From Fusibacter paucivorans (GTDB taxonomy: Bacteria; Bacillota; Clostridia; Peptostreptococcales; Acidaminobacteraceae): a DNA stretch of 54,206 nucleotides. Location: the NCBI RefSeq assembly GCF_018390735.1, contig NZ_JAHBCL010000031.1:1-54206 (forward strand). The letters are read 5' to 3'. The translations under genes were made by a program, and so were the position numbers. Below the pieces are notes generated by a model that saw only the letters and a program-made list of their open reading frames with translations, was not told the origin of the DNA and made no database searches. Of this stretch, positions 9,386 to 18,293 are shown in pieces (positions within the stretch are counted from its first letter, which is position 1; every line of letters starts with the position of its first letter).

Positions 9386-9409
9386 TTTTTATGGTTATAA
9401 CCATAAAAA
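9386..9409. repeat. Orphan 24-bp perfect palindrome
   Basis: The centre is ATGGTTATAACCAT, flanked by TTTTT and AAAAA, giving 24 bp that read the same on both strands. It looks like an operator for a dimeric DNA-binding protein. No intact gene starts next to it. It lies beside the end of a short gene remnant and may be the regulatory site of a lost accessory gene. Confidence 0.7.
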
Positions 9410-9411
9410 CT

Positions 9412-9590
9412 TTATTTAGGAAAATACTGTGAATGATACAATACTTTTAACCCTTCGTTCACTGCCAGACCATCTAGAAGCCAAGAAAACGCTCGCCGCG
9501 TCAGATTTCTTACTTCAAGCTGATTGCGTGTGTATTCAGCAGCCCTCACATTTGATTTTATAACATAACAAAAGCATGATTTTAAATCTT
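9412..9590 (-). pseudogene. Unidentified gene remnant (C-terminal fragment)
   Basis: An open minus-strand frame ends at TAA 9412-9414 and reads KSNVRAAEYTRNQLEVRNLT, then RRAFSWLLDGLAVNEGLKVL, with protein-like composition. No plausible start or ribosome site exists, and the frame runs back into the operator of the neighbouring AAA ATPase gene. I read it as the surviving 3' end of a decayed gene. The family is not recognised. It may simply be a chance open frame, so confidence is low. Confidence 0.3.
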
Positions 9591-9594
9591 TTTC

Positions 9595-9643
9595 GAGTAT
9601 AGTCGAATAAATATTGATATTATTTGTTTTTTCGTCTATACTC
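9595..9643 (+). promoter_or_regulatory. Promoter and inverted-repeat operator of the first DUF4143 ATPase
   Basis: An inverted repeat with arms GAGTATAGTCGAA (9595-9607) and TTCGTCTATACTC (9631-9643) spans the promoter. The -35 box TTGATA (9614-9619) and -10 box TATACT (9637-9642) are 17 bp apart, and the right arm covers the -10. A dimeric repressor bound here would block transcription. The ribosome site GAGGTGG (9651-9657) precedes ATG 9662. Confidence 0.7.
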
Positions 9644-9661
9644 CATTTAAGAGGTGGTGTT

Positions 9662-10870
9662 ATGAAAAATAGAAATCTTTATCTTAATCAGCTCATTCAG
9701 TTCAGGGACAAAGAATTAATTAAGGTAATCACCGGTTTAAGACGTTCAGGTAAATCAACCCTACTTTCACTTTTCGAAAATTATCTGGTCGCTAGCGGTG
9801 TTGACAGGAAACATATTATCCGGATGAACTTTGAGTCATTTGAGTTCGATGAAATTACCAGTTATAAGGAACTCCATGCATACATTAAAAAACACATTAA
9901 TGACACAAATAAAAAACATTATATTCTTCTTGATGAAGTCCAACAGGTATCTTCATGGGAAAAGGTTATTAATTCTTTCCTCGTTGATGCTAATGTCGAC
10001 ATCTATATAACCGGGTCAAATGCATATCTTTTATCTTCAGAACTTTCCACATTGCTATCGGGCAGGTATGTTGAGATTAAAATGCAGCCGTTATCCTTTA
10101 AAGAGTATCTAGATTTCTTGGAATCAGACAAAGAAATGAGTCTCCAAGAAAAATTTAATCAATACCTGACGTACGGTGGACTTCCCACTGTCGTTCAACT
10201 ACTAGATAGTCCAGATACAATCGGTCCTTTCCTAGAAGGCATCTACAATACTGTGCTTATGAAAGACGTTATTGAAAGAAATGGTGTCCGGGATGCCGCC
10301 CTTCTTGAAAGTATTTTGAAATTTATTGCTGCCAATATCGGCAGTATCGTCTCCACTAAAAAAATAAGCGACTATCTAACCAGTAGTGGTAGAAAAACAA
10401 CGAGTGATACGATTGATAATTATCTGAAGATGCTTGAAAATGCATTTATCATCTACAAAGCAAATCGCTACGACTTAAAGGGGAAGATGTTTCTAAAGAC
10501 ACTTGAAAAGTATTACATCGTGGATATGGGTATCCGTAATAGGCTGACAGGCCTACGTAACACAGATTATGGCCATGTTTTAGAAAATATCGTTTATCTG
10601 GAACTATTAAGACGTGGCTATGAGGTGACTATTGGAAAAATTGCTTCCTTGGAAGTTGATTTTGTCGCCTCAAAGACTAACGAAAAAATCTACTATCAAG
10701 TTTCAGCTACAATTATGGATGAGAAAACGAGAGTTAGGGAGCTTAGACCTCTAGAATCCATCTCTGATAATTATCCAAAATTCATACTCACCATGGACCA
10801 AACACCATTCAATGATTTCGCAGGCATTAAAGTGATCAATATCATCGATTTCTTACTTGAGTCATTTTAG
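9662..10870 (+). CDS. AAA ATPase of the AAA_14/DUF4143 family
   Basis: This 402-residue protein has Walker A GLRRSGKS (residues 25-32) and Walker B YILLDEVQQV (D91 E92), followed by sensor-like YITGSNAYLLSSELSTLLSG. A C-terminal DUF4143 region shows the EVDFVAS then YYQVS pattern, related to PD-(D/E)XK nuclease folds but with the expected ExK replaced by QVS. That suggests nuclease activity is absent. I start at ATG 9662 because it has the ribosome site; an upstream in-frame extension would cross the promoter. The family is abundant and multicopy in anaerobes, but its role is unknown. It has its own operator upstream and a terminator downstream, a single-gene cassette. Confidence 0.85.
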   Translation: MKNRNLYLNQLIQFRDKELIKVITGLRRSGKSTLLSLFENYLVASGVDRKHIIRMNFESFEFDEITSYKELHAYIKKHINDTNKKHYILLDEVQQVSSWEKVINSFLVDANVDIYITGSNAYLLSSELSTLLSGRYVEIKMQPLSFKEYLDFLESDKEMSLQEKFNQYLTYGGLPTVVQLLDSPDTIGPFLEGIYNTVLMKDVIERNGVRDAALLESILKFIAANIGSIVSTKKISDYLTSSGRKTTSDTIDNYLKMLENAFIIYKANRYDLKGKMFLKTLEKYYIVDMGIRNRLTGLRNTDYGHVLENIVYLELLRRGYEVTIGKIASLEVDFVASKTNEKIYYQVSATIMDEKTRVRELRPLESISDNYPKFILTMDQTPFNDFAGIKVINIIDFLLESF

Positions 10871-10891
10871 CTCCTTAATTGGGGCTTTTTC
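10869..10891 (+). terminator. Rho-independent terminator after the DUF4143 ATPase
   Basis: The 6-bp stem AGCTCC / GGGGCT (one G-U pair), with loop TTAATT, is followed by TTTTTCT. It begins at the stop codon of the ATPase gene and lies in the 46-bp gap to the convergent CorA-like gene. Confidence 0.6.
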
Positions 10892-10916
10892 TATTAAGTT
10901 CTCAAATCCGCAGCAT

Positions 10917-12347
10917 TTAATCCTTCTCAATCCCCTTTATCTTACGATAAACCAAAAATGCACCAATAAGCAGTGCACCAAATACAATCGTCGTTATGGG
11001 GAGATTGCCATAAGGTACATGAAGCTCATCTAATAGTTTGCAAATCAGATCTGCCAGATCGCCGCCGCCAAGTAAAACGGCTAAAAAAGGGCCCAGTTCT
11101 GTGATCTGCTTGATTCGCTGCTCTTTTACCTTGTCCTCTTCCTGATTTAGAATATCTGTAATGGCATCAAGGCCAGTGATCTCAAATTCCAGTTCTTTTA
11201 GCAGTGCATCAATCCCCAGCGTCTTTTGCACTTCTAAGTAAAAGCGATGATACAGACTATTGTTTGAAATATCCATGTAAACGCCTGTAAGCATTAACGC
11301 TGCGATATCACTTCGGATTTTAATGAGGTTTGCCCGAATTTCCTGCTTATGTTTTTGAAAATCCCGTCCCCTCATTTTGTTATTAATCTCTGCGCCGATA
11401 TGAATCAGGGTAAACCGCTGGTTTAAAATCATCAGGTAAATATAAAAATAGAGATTGGCGATGCCCAGTGGATTGGAAGCTGCAAAGCTGTTTTCCAAAA
11501 ATGTATTCGTCGTGGAATCCTCGCCCAAAACACTAATATTGGCAATTCCTTCACGGGAAACACTCCACATCAGGTTATCAAAATGCTTGATCAAGCTCGC
11601 TTCAACACTCTGTTCACTGCAATTATATGAATGCTTATAACCTTTTCCAAGAAGATATGCCCTTCTCTCTGTCTCCGCTATTGGACCATCAGTGTTGGTC
11701 AGCAAGACAGTAGCGAAAACAAGTGCTTCTACGGGATAATGAACTGACGGTTGATCCTTCATCTCCTGTCCGCCATCTTCTAAAAAAGACGTAATGGTCA
11801 AAGGGGACAAAACCGCATCAAAGAGTGCAAAGAGATCGACGTTAGAAACCTCAAAATCATCCTTGCCTTTCTTTTCGTGGTATTCTAGGCTTCGGAGCTT
11901 ATTCGTCTTGAGTGCCTGCAAAAAGTAACTGGCACCAATATATAAATCAAGATCATCATGACGAATATCATACGTTGTCACCAAAAAACCCATGCCTGAA
12001 TGAAACAGATAAAGTTCTACCTGATCAATATTGAATACATACTTTTCATGCCCCGTTTCCTTGGCATTGCCTTCAATGACAAAAAAATCCTTTCTGCGCT
12101 TGTTAACGGGGAAAAAATGCGGCAGTGTGCCATTATCGACACATTTGAATTTCTTCAAAATATTATTTTCTTGCTTTAGATTTTGCTTGATGTAATCGTG
12201 AATTTTCGTCGACCCCTGCAACACATCATCTACCGGCACAAATCTCTGATCATTTGAAAAAACCGTGTCCAGCGTTTCAAAATCATTCTCGAACCGAAAC
12301 GGCAAAATATGGCGTGTAATCGCTTTGCTAATTTGAGCTTGCTTCAT
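10917..12347 (-). CDS. CorA-like membrane protein, putative effector of the adjacent STAND NTPase
   Basis: This 476-residue protein has a large soluble N-terminal region and a hydrophobic C-terminus. Long helices at about 370-430 (LGIDALLKELEFEITGLDAI) lead into a weak first hydrophobic segment (GPFLAVLLGGGDLADLICKL). A PYGN turn follows, then a clear transmembrane helix LPITTIVFGALLIGAFLVYR near 449-468. This order recalls the CorA ion-channel family, whose first membrane helix ends in YGMN; here the Met is missing, so the match is degenerate and inferred. Its ATG overlaps the TGA of the STAND gene by 4 bp, so the two are translationally coupled. A membrane-disrupting or ion-flux effector is the natural hypothesis; a receptor role is possible. 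Confidence 0.55.
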   Translation of the reverse strand: MKQAQISKAITRHILPFRFENDFETLDTVFSNDQRFVPVDDVLQGSTKIHDYIKQNLKQENNILKKFKCVDNGTLPHFFPVNKRRKDFFVIEGNAKETGHEKYVFNIDQVELYLFHSGMGFLVTTYDIRHDDLDLYIGASYFLQALKTNKLRSLEYHEKKGKDDFEVSNVDLFALFDAVLSPLTITSFLEDGGQEMKDQPSVHYPVEALVFATVLLTNTDGPIAETERRAYLLGKGYKHSYNCSEQSVEASLIKHFDNLMWSVSREGIANISVLGEDSTTNTFLENSFAASNPLGIANLYFYIYLMILNQRFTLIHIGAEINNKMRGRDFQKHKQEIRANLIKIRSDIAALMLTGVYMDISNNSLYHRFYLEVQKTLGIDALLKELEFEITGLDAITDILNQEEDKVKEQRIKQITELGPFLAVLLGGGDLADLICKLLDELHVPYGNLPITTIVFGALLIGAFLVYRKIKGIEKD

Positions 12348-15300
12348 ATGCCGCCTCCCTCTAATAAACCTTTCAAAATAGCCTTCGCCTTGCGCGTATA
12401 GTAAAGATTGCCGTTATCGCGCATCGTTTCGAAACTTCTCTCCAAGAAATGAATGCCCTCATCTTTTGCATGATGGGTAATCAGCCACTCACCGTAAACT
12501 AAGAACTCTCTGGCTATTGATTCGGTTCTTAACAGAGAAGCGCCATTCAGCATCTCACTAAACATCTCTTTCGTCTTCGCATGATTGCCCTTAAATATAA
12601 AGGCTCTTGCCTCCAGTTTTTGTTTGGTTGACACTGCACCATACTTTTTAAACCATTCATTTTTCATGGCATCCTGATAGTTGTCGAAAAACAGCTGTTC
12701 ATTTTTTTCGGCAAAGGCAATCATCGCGACATGGACATACAAATTGCAAATCCACCTTCGCGCCCTTTGATCCGTCAGTTTATGGCTCTCAAAGCAATGC
12801 ATGGCATCATCTAATCGTTTCAAGCAATCTTCAGCCGGTAATAAATCTGCATGATAACGGTAAACATCCAGCACACAATACGAAATATAATACCCTACAA
12901 GATCATCAACACGCTTTGACGCCTCACCGCTTTCACTTAAAAAGTCTGACGCCGTTGCCATGTCGCCTCTTAAATAGTAAATATAGCCAATCTCATATTT
13001 CGTCTGCGCCAGCAGTGATTGATTCGATGTATTTGCCGCTAAACTTTTCTGGAGCCACTGCATCGCATCCTCAAGCTTTTGTTCACGTCGTAGCAGCCCG
13101 CCCAGATACTGACACATGCCGCTGACTGTTTGGCCATCCAGATGCACGTCGGCTTCTTCTGAAACACCCGCTAATAAGAAGTTTTGATAGAAGCTGCGAT
13201 CCTGTCGATACATGAGAAAGGCATTGATCTGCTCTAGACTGATACCATTTACGTTTCTCTGCATCTTCTCGAAATGCTTTAAAAAAGCACGAACGATTGC
13301 TTCACCGTTATTGTCGACTGACAGCGCCAACCGATACGTATCATAAAAGTCATCGACAATGGCTTCCGGCATTTGAGCGGCTAGTTTCCGCATCATGAAT
13401 GCATCATCCTGCAAAAACGCCATTAAATCCGTTAGTGCACTTTCATAATTCATTTCAATCAAATGCCGCATGCCCCAGCGTTCGATATACCGCTTCAGCA
13501 CATCAGACAGCATTTGATAATCTTTGATCATGCGGTAAAAGGCGCGTTCGCTGCTCTCGGTGATATAGCGATTGGTCGCATTTACCTTTAAATGTTCATA
13601 TAAACTATGATGGTAAAGAATATAGCCGTAATCCCCATCTGAACGGCTCACAACTCTGAGCATCATCATCAGTGTTCGCATCATACCGGATACAATATGC
13701 GCTGCATCCATATTGTCAATGAGAAGATCCCGCTGAATAAGATAGGCTTTGATAAACGATTCCGAAACGGGCTCTTTTGAGACGGCAATACAGCCAATGG
13801 CAGGGCTTTTTAACTGACTGACAAAATCGGTGCCCGACTGTACCAATAATTGCTGGTAATACTGATCAATGGACTGCGGCAATGGATAACTGCCGTCAAA
13901 TGCCTTAATCTTGCCCGACAGAATGTCCCCAACTAAGTATTTAAGATAGATTGGCAGTCCTTTTGAAGCGCGAATCGCATGTTCGATAAAGGGATTGATG
14001 ACTTCATCGTCATGGTCTACATCCGTTAAAATCAGTCTTTTGCGCAGCCGTCCCATTTTTTGGATCAGCAATTCCCGCACATCATCTCTCGACATCGACG
14101 GCACGCCTTCTTTAAAAATGCTAAGGCAAGTTGCTTCATTAAATTTCTCTGTGATATTGGAACGCCCTGCACAGATCCATTGGACGTTCGGCAGAATCAG
14201 CCCATTTTGTATCATATCAATAACCGACAAATCATTTCTGCTTAGTTCATCCATCCCATCGAGCATAATCACTACTTTATGATCTTCTTTAATCTGCTCC
14301 AGTAATGCAGATAGCGTCCCCAGTGTAAAATCTTTGGTTTTAACAGATGCCTGCCTGTAAATACCATCCCACTGCATAAGTCTTTCCGCTAAAAAAGTGA
14401 TTAATGACTTTTTTGAGCAACGGTCGTCACCGGATCTAAAGCGATAACCCAGCAAACAAACAGAAGGATCACTATTATTTTTCAGCCAATCGTAAACACT
14501 CGACAAAATGTAGGATTTTCCCGCACCGGCATTGCCGTGTATCCAAAGAATACGGTCTGAAACGGTTTTGGTGGTCTCAATAATCTTATCGCGCTCATTG
14601 GTTCTGCCAATGCATTCAGCGGCATCTTTCAGAAAATCCTGTTCAAAACCTCTAATTATAAAAGGTTTTTGCTGTTTTCTCTCGAATGAATCTGTGGAAA
14701 AAAGTTTTTGAAAGGACTGTAGTGCTTCTGTTCCTGATTCTACTGCAAAAAGAACATTTGAACCAATCGGTGTATAATTTAGCGCTATTTCGCCGCGTCT
14801 GACATAGAGGTTTTGCCGAATAACCGTATGTTCATCTTCATCTGAAAGGTCATTCGCTTCAATAAAAGAAAATGGCCATAATGTACGAAACCCGTGTGCT
14901 GTTTCAACAAAGACATGTTTCTGATCATCTGCATGTGCTGCTATCGCAGATAACGGTCGTTTAACTTTCGGAAAGTCATTCTTATTGCCCACTAAACGCC
15001 AATAATGTGCTGTATCCCCTTCAATTTCTGTATATAAATTCAGTGCTTTAATGGTCTCAAGCGACATGACAAATGCTTCAAAATGAGGAATCCAGAATTC
15101 ACAAAGCTTCTTACTCTTGCCCATCGACTGCCCGCAGCCGTGAGCCAGCTGATTACGCATGCCGATAAGCGACGACTGATCCTCTGCGCCGCTTACAAAG
15201 GGCTCCACGATTTCCCAATATGTATTCGCTAACGTAACATAATGCACACTTAACTTTTCAGAAAAGACAAAGCGCGCCATTTCACGCCATTTTCCCAGCG

Positions 15301-15721
15301 TTGGGTATTCCACCAGTCGCCTTAATTCCGGTAGCACTTTCTGCGCCAATACTTCATCACAGCTCAATTCTGCGATAGCGATGATCACCATGAGCCGAAT
15401 GGTCAGCTCGGTAAAATCACAGATATGCCACAGCTTTAAGGTATAATTTTGTTCTTCCTCGTACTCTCCTAAAACAGGCGCTAAAACAAAAGGAAATTCA
15501 TCCTTGTTAAAGGGAACTTCCTCTTTTGACTGCATTGATGCACGCCATGTATCTTCTTTAAAAGCGCTGATAATCTTTGCAGCTTTTCCCAGTGACAGAC
15601 CAATCGCCCTGAGATCTGCCGCTGTGAGTTCTGCCATGATCTCAAGTGTGATCTCTTCACTTTGGAAAAGTGCTATGAATTCTTCGTTACCTGTTGCGAG
15701 TAGGAAATCTTCTATGGTCAT
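12344..15721 (-). CDS. SAM / HEPN-like / STAND (NACHT-like) NTPase / TPR protein, putative defence sensor
   Basis: This is a 1125-residue multidomain protein. Residues 1-55 look like a sterile alpha motif (EEITLEIMAELTAADLRAIG then LGKAAKI). Residues 75-225 are helical and contain GMRNQLAHG, matching the HEPN signature Rx4H (R189, H194). The NTPase has Walker A GNAGAGKS (396-403) and Walker B VVIMLDGMDEL (483-493), then VQWICAGRSN, as in NACHT/STAND switches. After a winged-helix-like stretch, residues about 870-1110 are TPR-like helical repeats (YEIGYIYYLRGDMATASDFL). STAND proteins of this plan sense invaders through C-terminal repeats and oligomerise to activate an effector. A CGGAGG site precedes the ATG. 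It is coupled to the CorA-like gene. The module is recognisable; the specific system is not one I know. Confidence 0.75.
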   Translation of the reverse strand: MTIEDFLLATGNEEFIALFQSEEITLEIMAELTAADLRAIGLSLGKAAKIISAFKEDTWRASMQSKEEVPFNKDEFPFVLAPVLGEYEEEQNYTLKLWHICDFTELTIRLMVIIAIAELSCDEVLAQKVLPELRRLVEYPTLGKWREMARFVFSEKLSVHYVTLANTYWEIVEPFVSGAEDQSSLIGMRNQLAHGCGQSMGKSKKLCEFWIPHFEAFVMSLETIKALNLYTEIEGDTAHYWRLVGNKNDFPKVKRPLSAIAAHADDQKHVFVETAHGFRTLWPFSFIEANDLSDEDEHTVIRQNLYVRRGEIALNYTPIGSNVLFAVESGTEALQSFQKLFSTDSFERKQQKPFIIRGFEQDFLKDAAECIGRTNERDKIIETTKTVSDRILWIHGNAGAGKSYILSSVYDWLKNNSDPSVCLLGYRFRSGDDRCSKKSLITFLAERLMQWDGIYRQASVKTKDFTLGTLSALLEQIKEDHKVVIMLDGMDELSRNDLSVIDMIQNGLILPNVQWICAGRSNITEKFNEATCLSIFKEGVPSMSRDDVRELLIQKMGRLRKRLILTDVDHDDEVINPFIEHAIRASKGLPIYLKYLVGDILSGKIKAFDGSYPLPQSIDQYYQQLLVQSGTDFVSQLKSPAIGCIAVSKEPVSESFIKAYLIQRDLLIDNMDAAHIVSGMMRTLMMMLRVVSRSDGDYGYILYHHSLYEHLKVNATNRYITESSERAFYRMIKDYQMLSDVLKRYIERWGMRHLIEMNYESALTDLMAFLQDDAFMMRKLAAQMPEAIVDDFYDTYRLALSVDNNGEAIVRAFLKHFEKMQRNVNGISLEQINAFLMYRQDRSFYQNFLLAGVSEEADVHLDGQTVSGMCQYLGGLLRREQKLEDAMQWLQKSLAANTSNQSLLAQTKYEIGYIYYLRGDMATASDFLSESGEASKRVDDLVGYYISYCVLDVYRYHADLLPAEDCLKRLDDAMHCFESHKLTDQRARRWICNLYVHVAMIAFAEKNEQLFFDNYQDAMKNEWFKKYGAVSTKQKLEARAFIFKGNHAKTKEMFSEMLNGASLLRTESIAREFLVYGEWLITHHAKDEGIHFLERSFETMRDNGNLYYTRKAKAILKGLLEGGGI

Positions 15722-15787
15722 GGGGCCTCCGATGATTTATAGTCACAATTATTACAATAATTAATCGACTTTTACATCATTCCACAA

Positions 15788-15809
15788 CCATTAACATAAA
15801 CGGTAATGG
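15788..15809. repeat. Inverted repeat upstream of the STAND gene
   Basis: CCATTA (15788-15793) and TAATGG (15804-15809) are separated by 10 bp in the 266-bp gap between the STAND gene and the polysaccharide operon. It may be an operator of the STAND/CorA-like operon, whose start lies 67 bp away. I could not place convincing -35 and -10 boxes. The rest of this gap shows only a short GATAGT/ACTATC inverted repeat near 15927-15946. Confidence 0.3.
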
Positions 15810-15987
15810 CTGTAGGGGGAATGTGAAAAAGAAAGCTGGGTTTTATTGCATCACCTTCTGATAAAAAGGAATTTTTTCAATCGTTGCTTTATGGAATTTC
15901 CCAATAATTAGAATGTCGGGGTGGAGATAGTCTCGATATACTATCATGTTACAAAGGATTAAGATGAAGCTAAATCAAGCTTCTCCA

Positions 15988-17154
15988 TTAATCTCTGCTA
16001 AATAAATCTCTTGTGTAGACCTTGTCAACCACATCTTTAATTTCATCGGACAGTCTATTTGCTACGATAACATCAGAGATCTTCTTGAACTCATCAAAGT
16101 CCTTAATCACTCTTGAATGATAGAACTCATCTTCATGAAGTGCAGGCTCAAATACAACGACCTCAATACCTTTAGCCTTTATACGTTTCATGACACCTTG
16201 AATTGCAGACTGACGGAAGTTGTCAGAATCCATCTTCATGGTAAGTCTGTATATACCAACGATCTTAGGCTGTCTCTTAATGATCATATCTGCGATATGG
16301 TCTTTTCTTGTACGGTTAGCATCAACTATCGCAGACATCACGTTTTGAGGCACGTCTTGGTAATTCGCCAGTAACTGCTTTGTATCCTTTGGCAAGCAAT
16401 ATCCACCATAGCCAAAAGAAGGATTATTATAGTGTGTACCAATGCGTGGATCAAGGCCTACACCCTCAATGATTTGTTTTGTATCCAGCCCTCTTACTTC
16501 TGCATATGAATCAAGCTCATTGAAATAAGCTACTCTAAGTGCAAGATAGGTGTTAGCAAATAACTTGATCGCTTCTGCTTCTGTTGCACCTGTATAAAGA
16601 ATCGGAATATCTTTCTTTATAGCTCCTTGACCCAAGAGTTCAGCAAACACTTTTGCTCTCTCTGACTGCTCACCCACTACAATTCTTGATGGATAAAGAT
16701 TGTCATATAAAGCCTTGCCTTCTCTTAAGAACTCTGGCGAGAAGATAATGTTCTCAGTGTCAAACATTTCTCTTACTTTTTCTGTATATCCAACAGGTAC
16801 TGTTGATTTAATAATCATCACAGCATCTGGATTGATCGATAATACATTTGCAATTACAGCTTCAACAGTTCTTGTGTTGAAGTAGTTTTTCTCTGGATCA
16901 TAGTTCGTTGGTGTTGAAATGATGACATAGTCCGCATCTTTATAAGCCTCAAAATTATCTGTAGTTGCTATTAAGTTGAGATCTTTTGTTACTAGATACT
17001 CTTCAATTTCAGGATCGATTATTGGAGACTTTTTATCGTTTATCATGTCAACTTTGTCTTTAATTATATCCAAAGCGATAACCTCATTATGCTGTGCTAA
17101 GAGTATGGCATTGGACAGACCAACGTAACCTATTCCAGCTATTGTTATTTTCAT
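15988..17154 (-). CDS. ugd: UDP-glucose 6-dehydrogenase
   Basis: This enzyme oxidises UDP-glucose twice with NAD+ to give UDP-glucuronate. The 388-residue protein has the N-terminal Rossmann motif GIGYVG (residues 7-12), the conserved KSTVPVG (116-122), the substrate-binding FSPEFLREG (138-146) and the catalytic cysteine in [13 protein letters not shown] (C253). Length is typical of the short UGD form, as in Wsp/Cap-type enzymes. It is the last gene of the polysaccharide operon and sits next to a UDP-glucuronate 4-epimerase, so the operon can supply both UDP-GlcA and UDP-GalA. No strong terminator follows; a weak GAAGCT/AGCTTC hairpin lies around 15965-15982. Confidence 0.95.
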   Translation of the reverse strand: MKITIAGIGYVGLSNAILLAQHNEVIALDIIKDKVDMINDKKSPIIDPEIEEYLVTKDLNLIATTDNFEAYKDADYVIISTPTNYDPEKNYFNTRTVEAVIANVLSINPDAVMIIKSTVPVGYTEKVREMFDTENIIFSPEFLREGKALYDNLYPSRIVVGEQSERAKVFAELLGQGAIKKDIPILYTGATEAEAIKLFANTYLALRVAYFNELDSYAEVRGLDTKQIIEGVGLDPRIGTHYNNPSFGYGGYCLPKDTKQLLANYQDVPQNVMSAIVDANRTRKDHIADMIIKRQPKIVGIYRLTMKMDSDNFRQSAIQGVMKRIKAKGIEVVVFEPALHEDEFYHSRVIKDFDEFKKISDVIVANRLSDEIKDVVDKVYTRDLFSRD

Positions 17155-17258
17155 TGATTCTTACCCCCTTGTTATGTAAGGTCTCAAAAACCAAGACCTA
17201 ATAATTCATAATCGAAAATGGCTATTATTATCATTTAACCTATTTCCAATTCTGAAAC

Positions 17259-18272
17259 TTACTTTTCTACTTTATAATACTCTTCATACCATTCAATAAA
17301 CTTCTTGAGGCCATCCTCAATACTTGTAAATGGTTTAAAGTTAATGTCTCTCTCAAGATCAGATACATCAGCATATGTCCTAAGAACATCTCCAGGCTGC
17401 ATATCCATGTAGACTTTCTCTGATTCTTTTCCAATTGCAGATTCTAAAGCGTTTATAAATCTCATGAGTTGCACAGGGTTGTTATTACCAATATTATAAA
17501 TTTTGTAAGGCGCAAAGCTTGTACTTAAATCGTCCTTACTTTCATCCCAGTCTTTATTGGCAGCAGGCGCTTTATCAACCAGCTTTACAATCCCTTCTAC
17601 AATGTCATCAATATAAGTAAAGTCTCTTTCCATCTTTCCATGATTAAAGACTTTGATAGGCTTTCCGGCTAAGATGTCCTTTGTGAATGAGAAATAAGCC
17701 ATATCTGGTCTTCCGTATGGTCCGTAAACTGTGAAGAATCTAAGTCCTGTTGTTGGAATACCATAAAGATGACTGTATGTATGAGCCATCAACTCATTAG
17801 ACTTCTTAGTTGCAGCATAAAGTGAAACCGGATGGTCCACATTATGATTTGTGGAAAATGGCGCTACCTTATTGCCACCGTAGACAGAGCTTGAAGAAGC
17901 ATAAAGTAAATGCTCTACTGGATAATTTCTGCAAGCCTCTAAGATATTCATGAAACCAATAAGGTTTGAATCTACATAAGCATAGGGATTCTCTATAGAG
18001 TACCGCACTCCTGCTTGAGCCGCTAAATTTATGACGTGAGTAGGCTGGTATGTTTCGAAGATACTATCTACTACAGCCTTATCTTTTAAATCTACTTTAT
18101 GAAAATTGAAGTTATTATATTTACCTAGGATTTCAAGCCTGGATTGTTTTAGGCTTGGATCGTAATATTCATTCAAGTTGTCAATTCCTATTATCTGATA
18201 GGATTGATCTAGTAATTTCTTTGAAAGGTGAAAGCCGATAAAACCGGCTGCACCTGTTATTAGTATTTTCAC
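17259..18272 (-). CDS. UDP-glucuronate 4-epimerase (NAD-dependent SDR epimerase)
   Basis: This 337-residue extended short-chain dehydrogenase has the NAD motif GAAGFIG (residues 7-13) and the catalytic YxxxK in LYAATKKSNE (Y152, K156). The stretches AAQAGVRYSIENPYAYVDSN and GLRFFTVYGPYGRPDMA are the hallmark of the UDP-GlcA 4-epimerase (CapI/LpsL/Gla) subgroup. It would convert UDP-glucuronate to UDP-galacturonate. The neighbouring UDP-glucose dehydrogenase makes its substrate. Alternative: another UDP-sugar 4-epimerase; the pairing makes GlcA most likely. Confidence 0.88.
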   Translation of the reverse strand: MKILITGAAGFIGFHLSKKLLDQSYQIIGIDNLNEYYDPSLKQSRLEILGKYNNFNFHKVDLKDKAVVDSIFETYQPTHVINLAAQAGVRYSIENPYAYVDSNLIGFMNILEACRNYPVEHLLYASSSSVYGGNKVAPFSTNHNVDHPVSLYAATKKSNELMAHTYSHLYGIPTTGLRFFTVYGPYGRPDMAYFSFTKDILAGKPIKVFNHGKMERDFTYIDDIVEGIVKLVDKAPAANKDWDESKDDLSTSFAPYKIYNIGNNNPVQLMRFINALESAIGKESEKVYMDMQPGDVLRTYADVSDLERDINFKPFTSIEDGLKKFIEWYEEYYKVEK

Positions 18273-18293
18273 TTCTGATTACCTCCATCTATG

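Noticed and set aside
12344-15721. Assignment to a named Avs type
   Set aside because: No Avs-type N-terminal nuclease or Avs-specific pattern is recognisable; SAM plus a HEPN-like region and a coupled membrane protein do not match the Avs types I know.
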